Shown: in pieces, positions 46,498-58,666 of the stretch
Position numbering within the stretch: the first letter of the stretch is position 1
How the letters are laid out: each line of letters starts with the position of its first letter
Source of the DNA: Prinia subflava
Lineage: Eukaryota; Chordata; Aves; Passeriformes; Cisticolidae
NCBI RefSeq assembly: GCF_021018805.1
Contig: NC_086250.1
Span: 68,397,322 to 68,461,321, forward strand
Direction of reading: 5' to 3'
DNA: 64,000 bases
The notes under the pieces: model-generated
What the model was told of the DNA's origin: nothing
Databases searched by the model: none
Seen by the model: only the letters and a program-made list of their open reading frames with translations
Translations under genes and position numbers: made by a program

Positions 46498-49400
46498 CTG
46501 TAATAATTTACACCTATGCAAAGTTTGAAGTAGAAAGAAAATTGGCCTCAGCTTCAGAAGTGGAGCCTTTCCAACATGCTTTCAGAAAGCAGACAGTTCA
46601 TTTAGTTATCTTCTGCTAAAATCTAGAATAATGAGTAACTCATTCCCCGCAGCTTTTGTGTTATTGGAAATAGTGGAACACAAGCCCAGGTATTATTGTT
46701 AGAATCATTTTACTCTGGATCACTTAATTGGTGAATGTGGATAGCAAAGAATTGGCTGTAACTCAAAAGGCTGTATCTCATCACGCTTTACCTCTGCTCT
46801 AATTGAAACTTTTGTTCATTTTTACCTGGAACAAATCATCACATTTTTGTCTCTGCTTCCTCTGTTGATTTTGGGTTTTGATTATACAGCCTTTAACATA
46901 GAGGGAGATGGGAGATCAATTGTTGTCCTCGGCTTCAGTGATCAGAGGCTAGGCTATTAGGCTATTAAGCATCTAGGCTGTTATTTTTATCAGGAGAGCA
47001 GAAACACTGACATTTGCTATTTGCATTATGCACATATATACAGGTGGAAACATTTCTTTGCTGTTCCAGGCTATGAAAACACAAGTCACAGAGACTCAGA
47101 TCCTTACCTCTCAGTATCTAAATACAATTTCATGGTGAATTCATATTGACCTGCTTTAGAGCCATTCATGCAAATGTGGGCAGGTCTTCAGGACAGGTAC
47201 TACCTCTGTATACCTTGAACATACTCACAGTATCTTTGTGCTCAGGAAAAGGAAGTTAAGTTTCAAGCTCTTGCAGTAGAGATACAACAAAAAAACCTCA
47301 CTTTTTTTTTTTTTTTTTTTCCTCCCCCCCACAAAACCACTCTAAAATTTACCCCATTTCCTTCTGTCTGTTTTGTTAGATACTTTGGATTATATGCCTA
47401 GATTTTTTGTCTGAGTCATAGGAGTGGCAGTTACAGTTGGTCTGCATGATGCAAAAGATCTTTTCTAATGTTTTTCACGTGGGAATATCCAAAGAGCATC
47501 ATGAAAATTAAATAGCACAGATAGAAGACACAGGAGTGTAAAATGCTGCATAAATGTTGAAGATTAACACTTGGACAGCAGGGTAATAAAAAGTTTTTCA
47601 TTTAAAGCATATAGCAGGACTGGTACCCACTGCTTGTCTGCAGCAGAAAAGGTGTGTGCTGCCTCCCTGGACATTCAGCAGTGCTGACTCTGCATCTCAG
47701 CATCTGGGAGACAGAAGGAACAAACCTTTCCTATTTACCTAGAAGATGTGCTTTATTGCTTCCCCCACAGCTGTCAGGGAAGGGGGCAAAACTTGTAGTT
47801 TGTGCAGTTCACAAATTCTGCCAGAGAAATGCACTTCAGTGTGTTTTTGAAAGACAATACATCACTCAAAACAACTGGCCAGGCTGCGGTTGCAGATGTG
47901 GCTACTCTACAAAGGAAATAAAATATTTGGAAAGATCTACATGTCATGAGAACATCTGGCCCGCAACTAAAGGGAAGGAGGAGAAAGCTGATCAAAAGAG
48001 TGAAGACTAACAGAAGGGCAACAGAGCACCAGATCTGAGAGAAAGAGAGAGAAAAGGCAGAGAGAGAACAAACGCAGCTGGTTACAGAACCATTTATTTT
48101 CTGCTTTAATTTAAAATCTATTTAAAGCATAAGCAGAACCTGCTCTGTCTAAACAGGAATATCTTTATTTTGCACTTGTAGTAATGCCAAGATCATGACT
48201 TTAATGATGTGGGATATCAAGGACCTTGAGTTCTTGGGAGCACAATCTGAGGAAAGTGAACTTGCACAATATATACAAGTGTATGAGCTGTTTGTATTAA
48301 CACATATCAATGAACATGAAAAATGTTAATAATTACAGATGAGAATTTAATGGCTACTCATCCTCTTAAGCTAAAATTAGAAATAGAACCATATTTAACA
48401 TTTCTATTGAATCTATTTTAAAAAGATCTTATGGTGCTCTACACAGAAGGTTCATTTCACACATCCATGAAATGCATCCAACAAGTAGGGATGAAAGTGG
48501 ATATTTAAAAACAAGCTATCACCAGAGAGAGTGATGCTGAACAGAAACTCACATACAAGTAAAAAAGGGAAAGGAGTCTAATTTCTGGGATCTGGCATCT
48601 AGATGAGTGAATGCATCTACCAAGAGAACATCTGGGAATGAATGGGGAGTGAGAAGTGGACCTTACACTATCCAACGTGAAATAAAGGCTGATGGGGAAC
48701 ACTCATCATCCACCAAGTTTCCTGAAAAGGTAGGTAATATGGCACTGTCCTATGTGGAAGGGAAACAAACTGAAACTTGAATAATACAAATCAGATTAAT
48801 TGATCTTTGGTTATAAATACTGGTTGAGGATGCTTGATTCATTACCTGGTACTAGTCTGATTTTCTGTTTAAAAATGCTCTGAAGGGAAGGAAATGTATC
48901 ACTTCTATAGAGTTGACATAAAAATAAAACTAATAGCTACAAAATAATTTTTACTATTTTAAAGATGAATTAGCACATTAAAAATGAAATGTTTCCTCAG
49001 CTGTTATCCTCACTAATCAGTTTTATTTTACTATTGAAAAATAAAATCTCCACACTCTTTTAATACTTTAAACTCTCTCTCTAACATTTTTTTTTGTTCA
49101 AAGGACACTCTTCCTTTCTTCCTTTTTTGTCTTTAAAAATCTATTAGCATTGATTAAAATGAAAGAGCTAGGATATAAATCTTCAGTTAGATTTACAACA
49201 CATTTTTCTTTGACCTTTCTCATGTCATCTGACACTCGACAGTTTCGTGCAAGATGTTAAAAATGACTAGTGATTTTTCGTGATTCTAAGTGCCCAAACT
49301 CAGAGAGTTTTGTAGGGCCTGTAATTCAGAGTTAAGATCTTCGTTTGTGGGAAGGAAGAAATAAATCAGACCCTGTGAAAACCCCCAGAAGATGGATGCA

Positions 49401-49544
49401 TTTCAAAACCTTTGAGGAAAATTCTGTACAAACTGAGATTCTAAGGCAAAGGAATTCCTTAAAATGTCGGAGCACAAATTTTTGAAGAATAAGTCATCTC
49501 TACTTAGTTATTTTTATTTAAAAGAAGTAACTAAGATCTTTATG
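46498..49544. other. Unique sequence between CR1 copies
   Basis: No gene. It contains T19 (47302-47320, followed by a C-rich run) and otherwise AT-rich sequence with nothing I recognise. Confidence 0.55.
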
Positions 49545-50422
49545 AGGGGATCAAATGCGCCCTCAGTAAGTTCGCAGACGACGCTGGGTTGGGTGGGGGT
49601 GTTGATCTGCTGGGGGGTAGAAAGGCAGAGCCTGGACAGGCTGGGTTGATCACCCGAGGCCAATTGTATGAGATTTGACAAGGCAATGTGCAGGGTCCTG
49701 TCCTTAGGTCACAACAACCCCACACAGTGCCACAGACGTGGGGAAGAGTGGCTGGAAAGCTGCCCAGTGGAAAAGGACCTGGGCTGGCTGGTTGACAGTG
49801 GCTGAACATCAGCTGGAATGTGCCCAGGTGGCCAAAAAGGCCAGGGCATCCTGGCCTGTGTCAGCAATAGTGAGGCCAGCAGGACCTGGGAAAGGATTGT
49901 CCCCTCGTGGTCAGCACTGGGGAGGCCACAGCCTGAATCCTGAGGTCAGTTTTGGGCCCCTCACTACAATAGGGACAGTGAGGTGCTGGAGTGTGTCCAG
50001 AGAAGGGAACGGAGCTGGGGTAGGGTCTGGAGCACAAGTCCTGTGAGGAGCAGCTGAGGGAGCTGGGGATATTTACTGCAGAGAAAAAAAAGGTTCAGGG
50101 GTGACTTTCTCACTCCACAGCTCCTTACAGGAGTGGTCAGGTGGGGTTGGGCTCTTCCCCAAGTAACAAGGAACAGGAAAAAAGAGCCTCAGTTTGTACC
50201 AGGGGAGGTTTAGGTTGGATATTAGGAAAAACTTCTTCACAGAAAGGGTTATCAAGCACTGGATCAGGCTCTCTGGGGAAGCGGTAGTCACCATTCCTGG
50301 AGAGATTTAAAAGACATAGAGATGTGGGATCTGGGGACATGATTTAATGGTGAGCTTGGCAGTACTGGGTTAATGCTTTGATTTGATGATCTTCTCCAAC
50401 CTATGTAATTCTATGATTCTAA
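49545..50422 (+). mobile_element. CR1 LINE fragment, about 880 bp, with RT remnant
   Basis: The longest CR1 copy in the window. Near its 5' end one frame reads SKFADDAG then LGGGVDLLGG. This is the reverse transcriptase catalytic-motif region of CR1 ORF2, whose intact form has FADD followed by a LGG-V segment; FADD is at 49571-49582. After that the frame is broken. Blocks of late ORF2 and 3' UTR follow (GGGACAGTGAGGTGCTGGAG, GGGAGGTTTAGGTTGGATAT, TTCTTCACAGAAAGGGTTAT). It ends ATTCTATGATTCTA at 50408-50421. It is inactive. Confidence 0.95.
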
Positions 50423-53400
50423 AGTCAAATTTGCTTTTATTAGTTCTGTCATGCAACTAAAATATTAAACATACAATTTTTTAATAGTGAGCTAACTAGG
50501 GGATATTGTTTAAGGATATCTTGCTGAGATGGAGTGTCAAGAGTAGTAGGAGTACCAGAACCTCAGCGAAGCAATGGAAGCAACACAAGAAGTCGGGTAA
50601 GCCCACTCACAAATAGCTTTTTGTCATGGCAGGTAGGCTGTGCACAGTAGTTGAACCTTTCAGTGGATGATGTATCTGTATCCTAAGCCACAGAGTGAGA
50701 AAAGCTCAAGCAAAACTAAGCTCTCTCATGAAGATATGATTCCAGTTTGTGATCAAACTGGATCCTAATTCTGAGTCCCAAAGTGCTGTACTTTGCATGC
50801 CAAAAGTCTTTGTGTAGCCAGTTCCTTCACACATGCTTTGGTCTGATTAGTGCCATTTAAGTTTGGGAACTTAACAAAGAAGCCCAAAAGCATAATCAAT
50901 CCCCTTTGACTTCCAACTCAATTCCAGTTCAACCCACTATGGATCTTCCTCTGAAGCACAGGAGAGTTAGGGTCAACCTCAGCATCTCAACTAAGCATAA
51001 ATAACTGAATGTGAGACTTCTCTATCTACTTGGTCTAAAAATTCTGTTTCTGGAATAATATTTAGGCAGTGGTTGCAGACATGGCCCTATCATCCTGTCT
51101 TAAAATTGGCTGTGCACTGTGCCCCTGGTTCTTTCTAAGCCTGCTGCAACAAAGATATGTGTGAACTACAGATGGACAAGTGGCAGCTCCAAAGACCCTT
51201 GAGATTACCCTCTGTGAATAAAGAGGAAATACAAGAGACTCACTCTCAGACACCTTGCACACCACGCAACTGTTAAATGCTTTTCATTCAAAGAAAAAGG
51301 CAAAAGATCAGCCATATACATTTTATGTACCACCTCACCATAGCCAAAACCCACTAGCCTTCTTAGCATCTCATTTCCCATAACCAGATGCACAGATAAC
51401 ATTTGTCAAAAACAATTTCTGTGTCATCAGCAGTGGGTTTCTCACAACACACACCACGTTGCTCACACGACAGGCTCATGGAGCCCCAGGAGACTTTGTG
51501 AAATGAAATGGCTGCAGAGGGAATGGCTGGAGGCCTGAAGGGGCACACAAGAAAATGAGTAATTTGCCTAAATTCCTTCCAGTAAGGAAATGCTGCAGAG
51601 CTGCAGAGATATCTGTGCTTTTGGGATATCTGGCTGTGTTCTTGAATCATTTGGCACAACCCATGGTCAGTGCACGCAGCCCTGTGGGACCCTGTCCACA
51701 TTCAGCCCTTCAGTGCTAGCAGAGTGCTTGATGCTCCAGCAAAACCTGTGCTCTGATCTTTACGAGTGCCAAGAAGTCTGTTAAAGTGTTTATATATTGC
51801 AACATTAAAGGCTTGGTAAATTGCCACATCATTTTGTGCTTTCAATGCTTCCAAATCCACATCATTCATCTTTCTCCTGCAAGGCCAAGCCCCGCCAAAC
51901 TTGCTGAACGCACTTAGCTCCAAATTAACACCCTGTAAAAACAGTTCCTCCCTTCTTCTCAAATGCTGTTATATGTAAAATCTACACCCAAAGTTAATTT
52001 CTTGCTGACCTTGTGCTGATTAATGCAAATTAAATTACATGCTAATTGCCCCAAATGGTTTGCATGCAGCCCAGAAATCAGTTCTTTTTGATGGTGGTAA
52101 AACATATTTGCGATTTTTTACACAATGGTTACATTAAGTCATTGTTAGTCTTACAGCATCTTAAAAAGTCAGATGGTTTTCTGGCACCTTTTAGAAAGCA
52201 AGGGAAAAAATAACCTAGGAAAAAACATTATTAAGTTCTGATCCAGTCTTGTAGAAACCTCACTTGTACCTCATGGGAGGAATTTTATGGCTCGTTCAGA
52301 GCTCAGGTTCCAAGATGCATTTTACAAAACCTTGAGCCAGTTTTGTTAAACCCGTCACTCCCTAATCCCCTTGTGCTTGTCAGCAGAGCACACAGGCACT
52401 TGATTTTGGACGTCTGATTTGATAAAGGGTGGGGGAGGAAGGGAGGGAAACAGGGACTGCTGTTTTAGATAGATCCTACAATATTCTTGCAATTTAAGAG
52501 ACAACAAGGAATATTTCAAACAGTGATGCTGGGCAGAGAAGCCCTTAGAAAGGGGCTGTGTATTGTGTTTCAGGGTATCAAGGTTGTTTAGGTACCAAGT
52601 GTAAATCCCAGTCATCAGACCTGATGTTTGATGGTTTTCTGAGGCTCTGGTTGGCATTTTGCAGGGGGATCAAATGCAACAGCAGATAGTGCTTAGATCC
52701 TCAGCAGTCCCAGGAGTGGCTGACATCTATACTACAAATGCAATTTGCATTTACATCCAGCAGTGGGGATAAAAAACATAATTTGATTGATGTCATGAGG
52801 AAGCTAGGGAAAAAAAAGACCCCTAACCATTGTGTTCTCCAAGAGAGCAGTGTCTTCTTCACAGGCACTGCCATGAGTTGTCACGCTCCACTCCATAGTT
52901 TATCCCAAAGCAGGTTTATAAGGTTATGCACATTTTATAGAAGAAATGGTGACACAGAAATGTGAAAATGGATTGTCCCCATGCAGAATGAGGCAGGGCT
53001 GAAAACTGATTTAACTGGGAGAAGATGAAAACACCCACCTGAACACTCAAGTCTAAGGAGGATTTAAGCCCCCTCTGTCCTATCCATGAGCAATACATGC
53101 CCAAACTTTAAAAGCACACACCAGCTATTCCACATGCTCCCACTCACACAGAGCATCCTTAGCCTGGCAGCAGGACATGAGATCTGGCAGCAAACAGCCC
53201 AAATTCCACAATACCCACGCTCTAAACATTAGATCATAGCAAGGACAAGGGAGATGAAAGACATGCACCATGGTTATTCCCATTCTACTCATCCAAGGAA
53301 TGATCAAGTAGGACAAACTGATAAGAGATGGCATATATGTGGTAAACCTTAGTGGATCTGACATCTAAGAATGTTCACACACTTGATTTTTTTTGTAGTC

Positions 53401-56400
53401 TTTTCCATTATTGTTCCAATTTTGATACAGTTTCTCCCTTCCTTCCCTAATACCCAAGTCCCTGTTTGACCTGATTTTGGTAGCAAGCCTCCTCCTATCT
53501 TAGATATTCTTGACTTTGACTTCTGTTAGAAGCTAAGGCTGCCAAAATCCCTGCCCTCTGCCCTAAAGAGGGTACAATTCACTTGATTTTAACTATGAGT
53601 CAAAGAAGCTTAACAGACAATACCTGAGCAATACTCCTCAATTCAGAGATGAAAGTGTGGCCACCACCACCAAGAGCTCTGCTCCACAGCATCAACCCTG
53701 AGGGGTCTGTGCTGGTGAGTAATAAAAGTCTTCTCTCTCCAAAGTGTCTCCTGAGCAGAGATTGTCGTGTCACACTCTGTTAAATTATGTGTGATGGGTC
53801 TGTCTCTAGGATTACTCTGTAGAAGAGACGGCTTGGAGGCTGCCAGATTCATTAAACATCTTCAGTGGGACTTCATGGGGGCCTTTCACTTACCCTGAAC
53901 AAACAACAAACACACCCTTTGTGCTCAAGAACAAAGGGAGTTTTTGCACTTTTGTTTGATGTCAGTCACAACTGGAGATTAAAGCTTCTGCTCTGTGGAT
54001 TTCAAAGTTGTTTCCCCCCTCCAAAGCTGCTCCTCTCGCTTTTTGCTAGGCACTTCAAAAAGGTTTACAGCTATAAAAACCCAAACAGAACAATATTAAT
54101 AACAATCAGCTTCAGAAATGCTACGCTTTTTTGGCATTTGAATGCATTTCACTCATAAATACAACTGAGAAAACGAAGTGCAGGAGTAACATATGCAGGA
54201 ACTCTGTTATTCTTAATCATATTGCATCAGGGACTGGAAAACTGGATTTGTGAAAAGGAATTTCTGCGTTAAAATTGAAGCATGGTAGGGTCTGACCCAC
54301 TGAATAAAATATCCATCTCTTCTGAATCTTGATTTGGGGAAGAACTCTTTTTTGTTTTCCTAGCAAAGGATGCAAATGGGGAAACATATTAAGCCTCCAC
54401 AAACCCCAAGTCATGGCTTTCCTTAAAGCTCTGAAAGCTCCATGCTCTGATGAGAGTCAGAAATGGATGTTCACTAGTACATCCTACAGATGGCTTAATT
54501 TTGGATGCCACTTCAGAACTGTGCAGTATGTACCTGTCACTGAACACCCATCTTTCAGAAAAAGCATCCTAAACTAAGCAGGAAGATGTCCAGGGAAAGG
54601 TTACACCTCTTGTCATCTCAGGGACAAACATTCCCATCTAACAGGGGAACTTCAGCAAGAGTCCAGCACCCTCACGTGTCACTCCAGGATTATCTAAACG
54701 GAAGCAAAGAGAGCTGCTACAAAAGGTGAAGAAAGAAGAGTAGGTATTACCCAGCTTGGGAAAGAAACAAATCACATCAGGAAATCAAAAGGACCCTTTG
54801 GAATGTCACAACGAGCATCCAAAATTAATGCTTTGATTGTATAGGGACCTCTTTCTCACCTCTGATCTGTAATGCTTAATAATTTTGAGAAGGAGCAGCA
54901 GGAGTGAGTGGCTGATGGAAAATGCCTTTCAAAGCAAAGGACTAAGTGTTTCTACAGTTTATCTGGGCAAAAAGTTGCACATTTTAGCTCTCCCAGATCT
55001 AAAGCCTCTTTAACGACTGCATGAGTATGATTTTATGTTTCTTATAATTTTACCATAATCCATCAGTGAGGAAAAAATGCCTCTGCTTCCTACCTAAAAC
55101 AACAGATTTTATGGAACATGGTTTGTTGTTTTTTTCCCCCCTCAAGTAAATCTTTCTCTACTGCCTTTGAACTAGGTGCCTGTTCAGTCTTCTAGATCTT
55201 TCTCACATTGACACCATACCCCCTGTATATTTATTTCTTAGAGAAGTTGAGCCACATGACTTGTTACGTGCTTTTCACCAGATGCCAGAGCATGGCTGAT
55301 CAGAAAACATATAGAAATGTGTTCAGTGATTTAAAATATGCCAGACCAGAGGTTAATAGAAGCAGGAGTGGATTTGATTTCTCATTTAAAGCCCTTTCTC
55401 TTCCAGTCACGTTTAGAAGTGTTGAAACTGTCAAAAAATTGTGATATTTGGAACTTTTTTCATGAAATACCATAGTAAACTTTATAAATCTGAGCAATTA
55501 GGGGATGATTGGTCAAATCCTCTGAGGGCATGATTTTTGCTTGCCAGTTCTTGCACTGGTCCATCTGATGGCAGCCAAGTATCTTATGTGCAGCATCTAC
55601 ATTTTCTGATTATACTATATAAAGAACAGGAGATAAAACATATTTCAAGTTCTTTGTGTTTGATTATTTAAGAGAAGACTATAAATTTTACAATTACTCA
55701 GAGGCCCACCTTTCTTCAGTTGCTTAGTAGTTTCAGTATGAAATGATCTAATTATCACAAGCAGCAGTAAACATGGTTAAATCCTCGATTTTGTGTCAGC
55801 ATACTCTCCTTCAGACATAAATTATGCAGAAAGCCTCACCAAAAGTTATGAGCTGATGTGTATTGGTAGCACAGTGCCTTAATGCACAACAGCCCCATCA
55901 TTAATATTAGGCTTGCTTTAAATAATGAAACAAAAATAAAAATGTTTCCCAGAGGACACAAACCATAAAGATGTAAAGTTGGAGTGTAGGCAAGAAAACA
56001 AGTTGTGTAGTTCAGAGCATCTTCATAAGCATTAAGCAAGCAGCCAGGGGATGTACTCGAGGGGTTTCAATTCCACAGGAGCTTTCCCATTCACTTCTGT
56101 GTAGTTTAATATTGGAGTTGATCATATTGAAGTTCATTGTTACAATCTAAGGCAGTTTTACAATTTGCAGATCACTCATGCTGCAGGTTTCTTACTGTAC
56201 CATAGTGTCTTAATCTCCCTTTTCCAGTTCATAAAGCTACACTGGGAGGGGGAGAGGGAAAGATTCTACTTAAAAATGGGGATAGCTGTTATAGGTGTGG
56301 GGCTAGGAAATGTGCCTGGACCCAAGTTGCCCACTGATGGCAATTCAGGGAGGGCAGATGGCAAGTGGAAGAAACGAGAACACACACAGAGTGAGAGTCA

Positions 56401-58091
56401 TATCCTGACCAGTCAGGATGAAGCCAGGGAGGGCAGACAGATCTGGTAGGACAGAAATGCTCAGAGACCCCACCATTTAAATGCTTGCTGAGGTGGAAGC
56501 ACAGGAGTGCTGTAGAGACGTTTTGCGAGAAGTTTTCTGAGATCATGTATGACTTCTCTCATCAGCTTCGTCAGCTCTCATTGCTTCTACCCCAGTGCAC
56601 TTCTAACCCATGAGCACAGGGTATTTGCCCAGAATAAATGAGAGCTGGCACCCCAGGTTCCGTGTATCACCAATGCTTGGGTGTCTCTCAAGGTTGGCCA
56701 GGTGACTGTCCCCCTGGGCTGAAGGGCATCCAACTGCTCTCCATTTGATCAGGGCTGGAAAGAAAAACTTGCCAAGTTTATGTGCTTATGTGCTTGGATT
56801 GAGGCAGAGTGCAAGGAAATAGGCAGACAACAGCACAGCATGGAAAATCCAATCCTTGGCCTTAGTGCCAGGCAGGATAAAAGACATTCTATGCTTTTCC
56901 AGAGTCTGAAATTCATACAGCATAGATCATTTCAAGAAGTCAAAGGGTTCTGGCCTCGAGGAAAGGGTTATCTAACATTTCATAATAGTTAAAGAATCTA
57001 TTCCATATTCTGCCTAGTGCAGTTCAACTTCACTTCATTGCAAAGTTCTTTGAAGCCCTTGACCTCTACTTTCTGAAACAGAAGAAGGGTAGGAAAACAT
57101 ATATTCAAAACAGATTATGATATTCAGCTGCTCCTAGAAAATTCTCTATGCAGCACCAGTAGATCAAATTATTTTCATTATATCGTTTGGTCACAAAGAA
57201 TAGTGACATAATTAGGGAGCTAAATAGCAACAGTTTCCTTCTGGTAAATTTGCTGTAGCTAATTTTGTTAATAAGACTGATAATTGTTTTACGCTCATTC
57301 GATATGTTGAGTTTACCTAATACTAAAACCAATCAGAACCTTTAAATTAATTTTTGTTTCATTTCGAAAGGAATCAATGTCATTAATAATCATAAAAGGA
57401 GTGCCGAGTCAGAGGATGATAAATCTCCTTTGGGCTTATTTGACTTTCATATTTATGGTTTGGATAAGGTTATTATGAAGGAATTTTCAAGAAATGATTG
57501 AGGAGCAAAGGGAGGAGAGTGAGCTAGGAAATATTAAGCTTGGATGCTGAAGAATCCATGCAACCAGTCTGATTTCTTCAAGTTCTGCAGAGTTAAGCAT
57601 GGGGAAAGTGTTCAAAACAAAACAAACTGCTCAGACTGCCAGGCTGCAGAACCCTAAGATGTGCAATTTTCAAACCAATATGTCCAAGTGGATTTGCAAC
57701 AAAACAAGAGGGGAGATCTAGGGCACAGAACTGATGGGATTATGCCTTCCTGGCACTGGTGGGTTTGCTTTTAAAGCACTTGCAAAAGCATTCATTCATA
57801 CTCGTGTTGCCTTTGTTGTATTTCTAGCTTCACTGCAAAAACTTACCACATGGCAGCTATTTGAGCCACACTTCTACGAGTGGCTCTGTGGTAATGTGGT
57901 GAAAATGTGCCCAGTTTTCACAAAGCCAGTGCTGCCCACGTCACTTTTTACATACTTTGACAGGATAAGGTCAATGCCCACTGGCTCTGCAAGGAGTGGA
58001 GGATGTCACTGAAGTTGCTGCTGTCACTGTAAGGTTCCAGCTCGGCTTTGGGAGGTGGCAGTCCTTGGTCCCTGTGCCAAGGAACTCCACG
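50423..58091. other. Upstream region, mostly unique sequence
   Basis: No gene. A MIR-like element on the minus strand near 52925-53095 is listed separately. The stretch 57365-57480 is AT-rich with TAAT-type homeodomain words, but nothing can be concluded from that. Other open frames are short and unrecognised. Confidence 0.55.
52925..53095 (-). mobile_element. MIR-like SINE (minus strand)
   Basis: The plus strand reads CATTTTATAGAAGAAATGGT, then GACACAGAAATG, then ATGAGGCAGGGCTGAAAACT. This follows the reverse complement of MIR (CATTTTACAGATGAGGAAACTGAG... then CAGAGC-type blocks). Diverged, with approximate borders. Confidence 0.55.
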
Positions 58092-58168
58092 CTCACTCAC
58101 TCACTCACTCACTCACTCACTCACTCACTCACTCACTCACTCACTCACTCACTCACTCACTCACTCAC
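58092..58168. repeat. (TCAC)n / (GTGA)n microsatellite, about 19 copies
   Basis: 77 bases of perfect CTCA tetranucleotide repeat. Open frames crossing it encode Thr-His-Ser-Leu repeats that are not a gene. It is likely highly variable in length between individuals. Confidence 0.98.
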
Positions 58169-58577
58169 CATTAACTCCATTCTTTAAAATCAGCACAATC
58201 AGTGTTCCCAGTTTAAGTGCAGTACTGGATTTTTACTGTTGTGTTGAAAGGGAAAACACATGGCATGTTATGCTGAGATGTCGGTAATCAGAATTTTTTC
58301 CTAGAACTCATCGTGCTTTCTGCTGAAGAGGATTTTAATAAAACCTGAAAGCAAGCCATGCTTGAATGTGGGTCTGAATTCTGCCTGTGTCTTGCTTTGG
58401 TTATTGAAGCAATCTCCCAAACTTTAGATCTGTGATGTGGGTAGCAAATTCTCTTCTGCATCCATCCCACTTTAACACTATACCCACAGAAACAGAGCAA
58501 CAAAAACCAGACACCCCCTCAACAGAGTCTGTTACAACTGCCTAACATCAAACCAGCTCTCAGCAGCCTGCTTTGGG
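58169..58577. other. Spacer between microsatellite and CR1 tail
   Basis: Unique sequence; nothing recognised. Confidence 0.55.
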
Positions 58578-58666
58578 GGAAGATGTCCTTGCCTATGGCA
58601 GCAGGTTGGGAACTAACTAGATGATCTTTAGGGCCCCCTACAACAACAGACAATTTTATGATTCTA
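58578..58666 (+). mobile_element. CR1 LINE 3' tip
   Basis: Only the last 90 bases of a plus-oriented CR1: TGGCAGCAGGTTGGGAACTA, CTAGATGATCTTTAGGGCCC and a terminal TTTTATGATTCTA. Strongly 5'-truncated. Confidence 0.88.

Noticed and set aside
58048..58287. Thr-His-Ser-Leu repeat proteins
   Set aside because: Direct translation of the (TCAC)n microsatellite.
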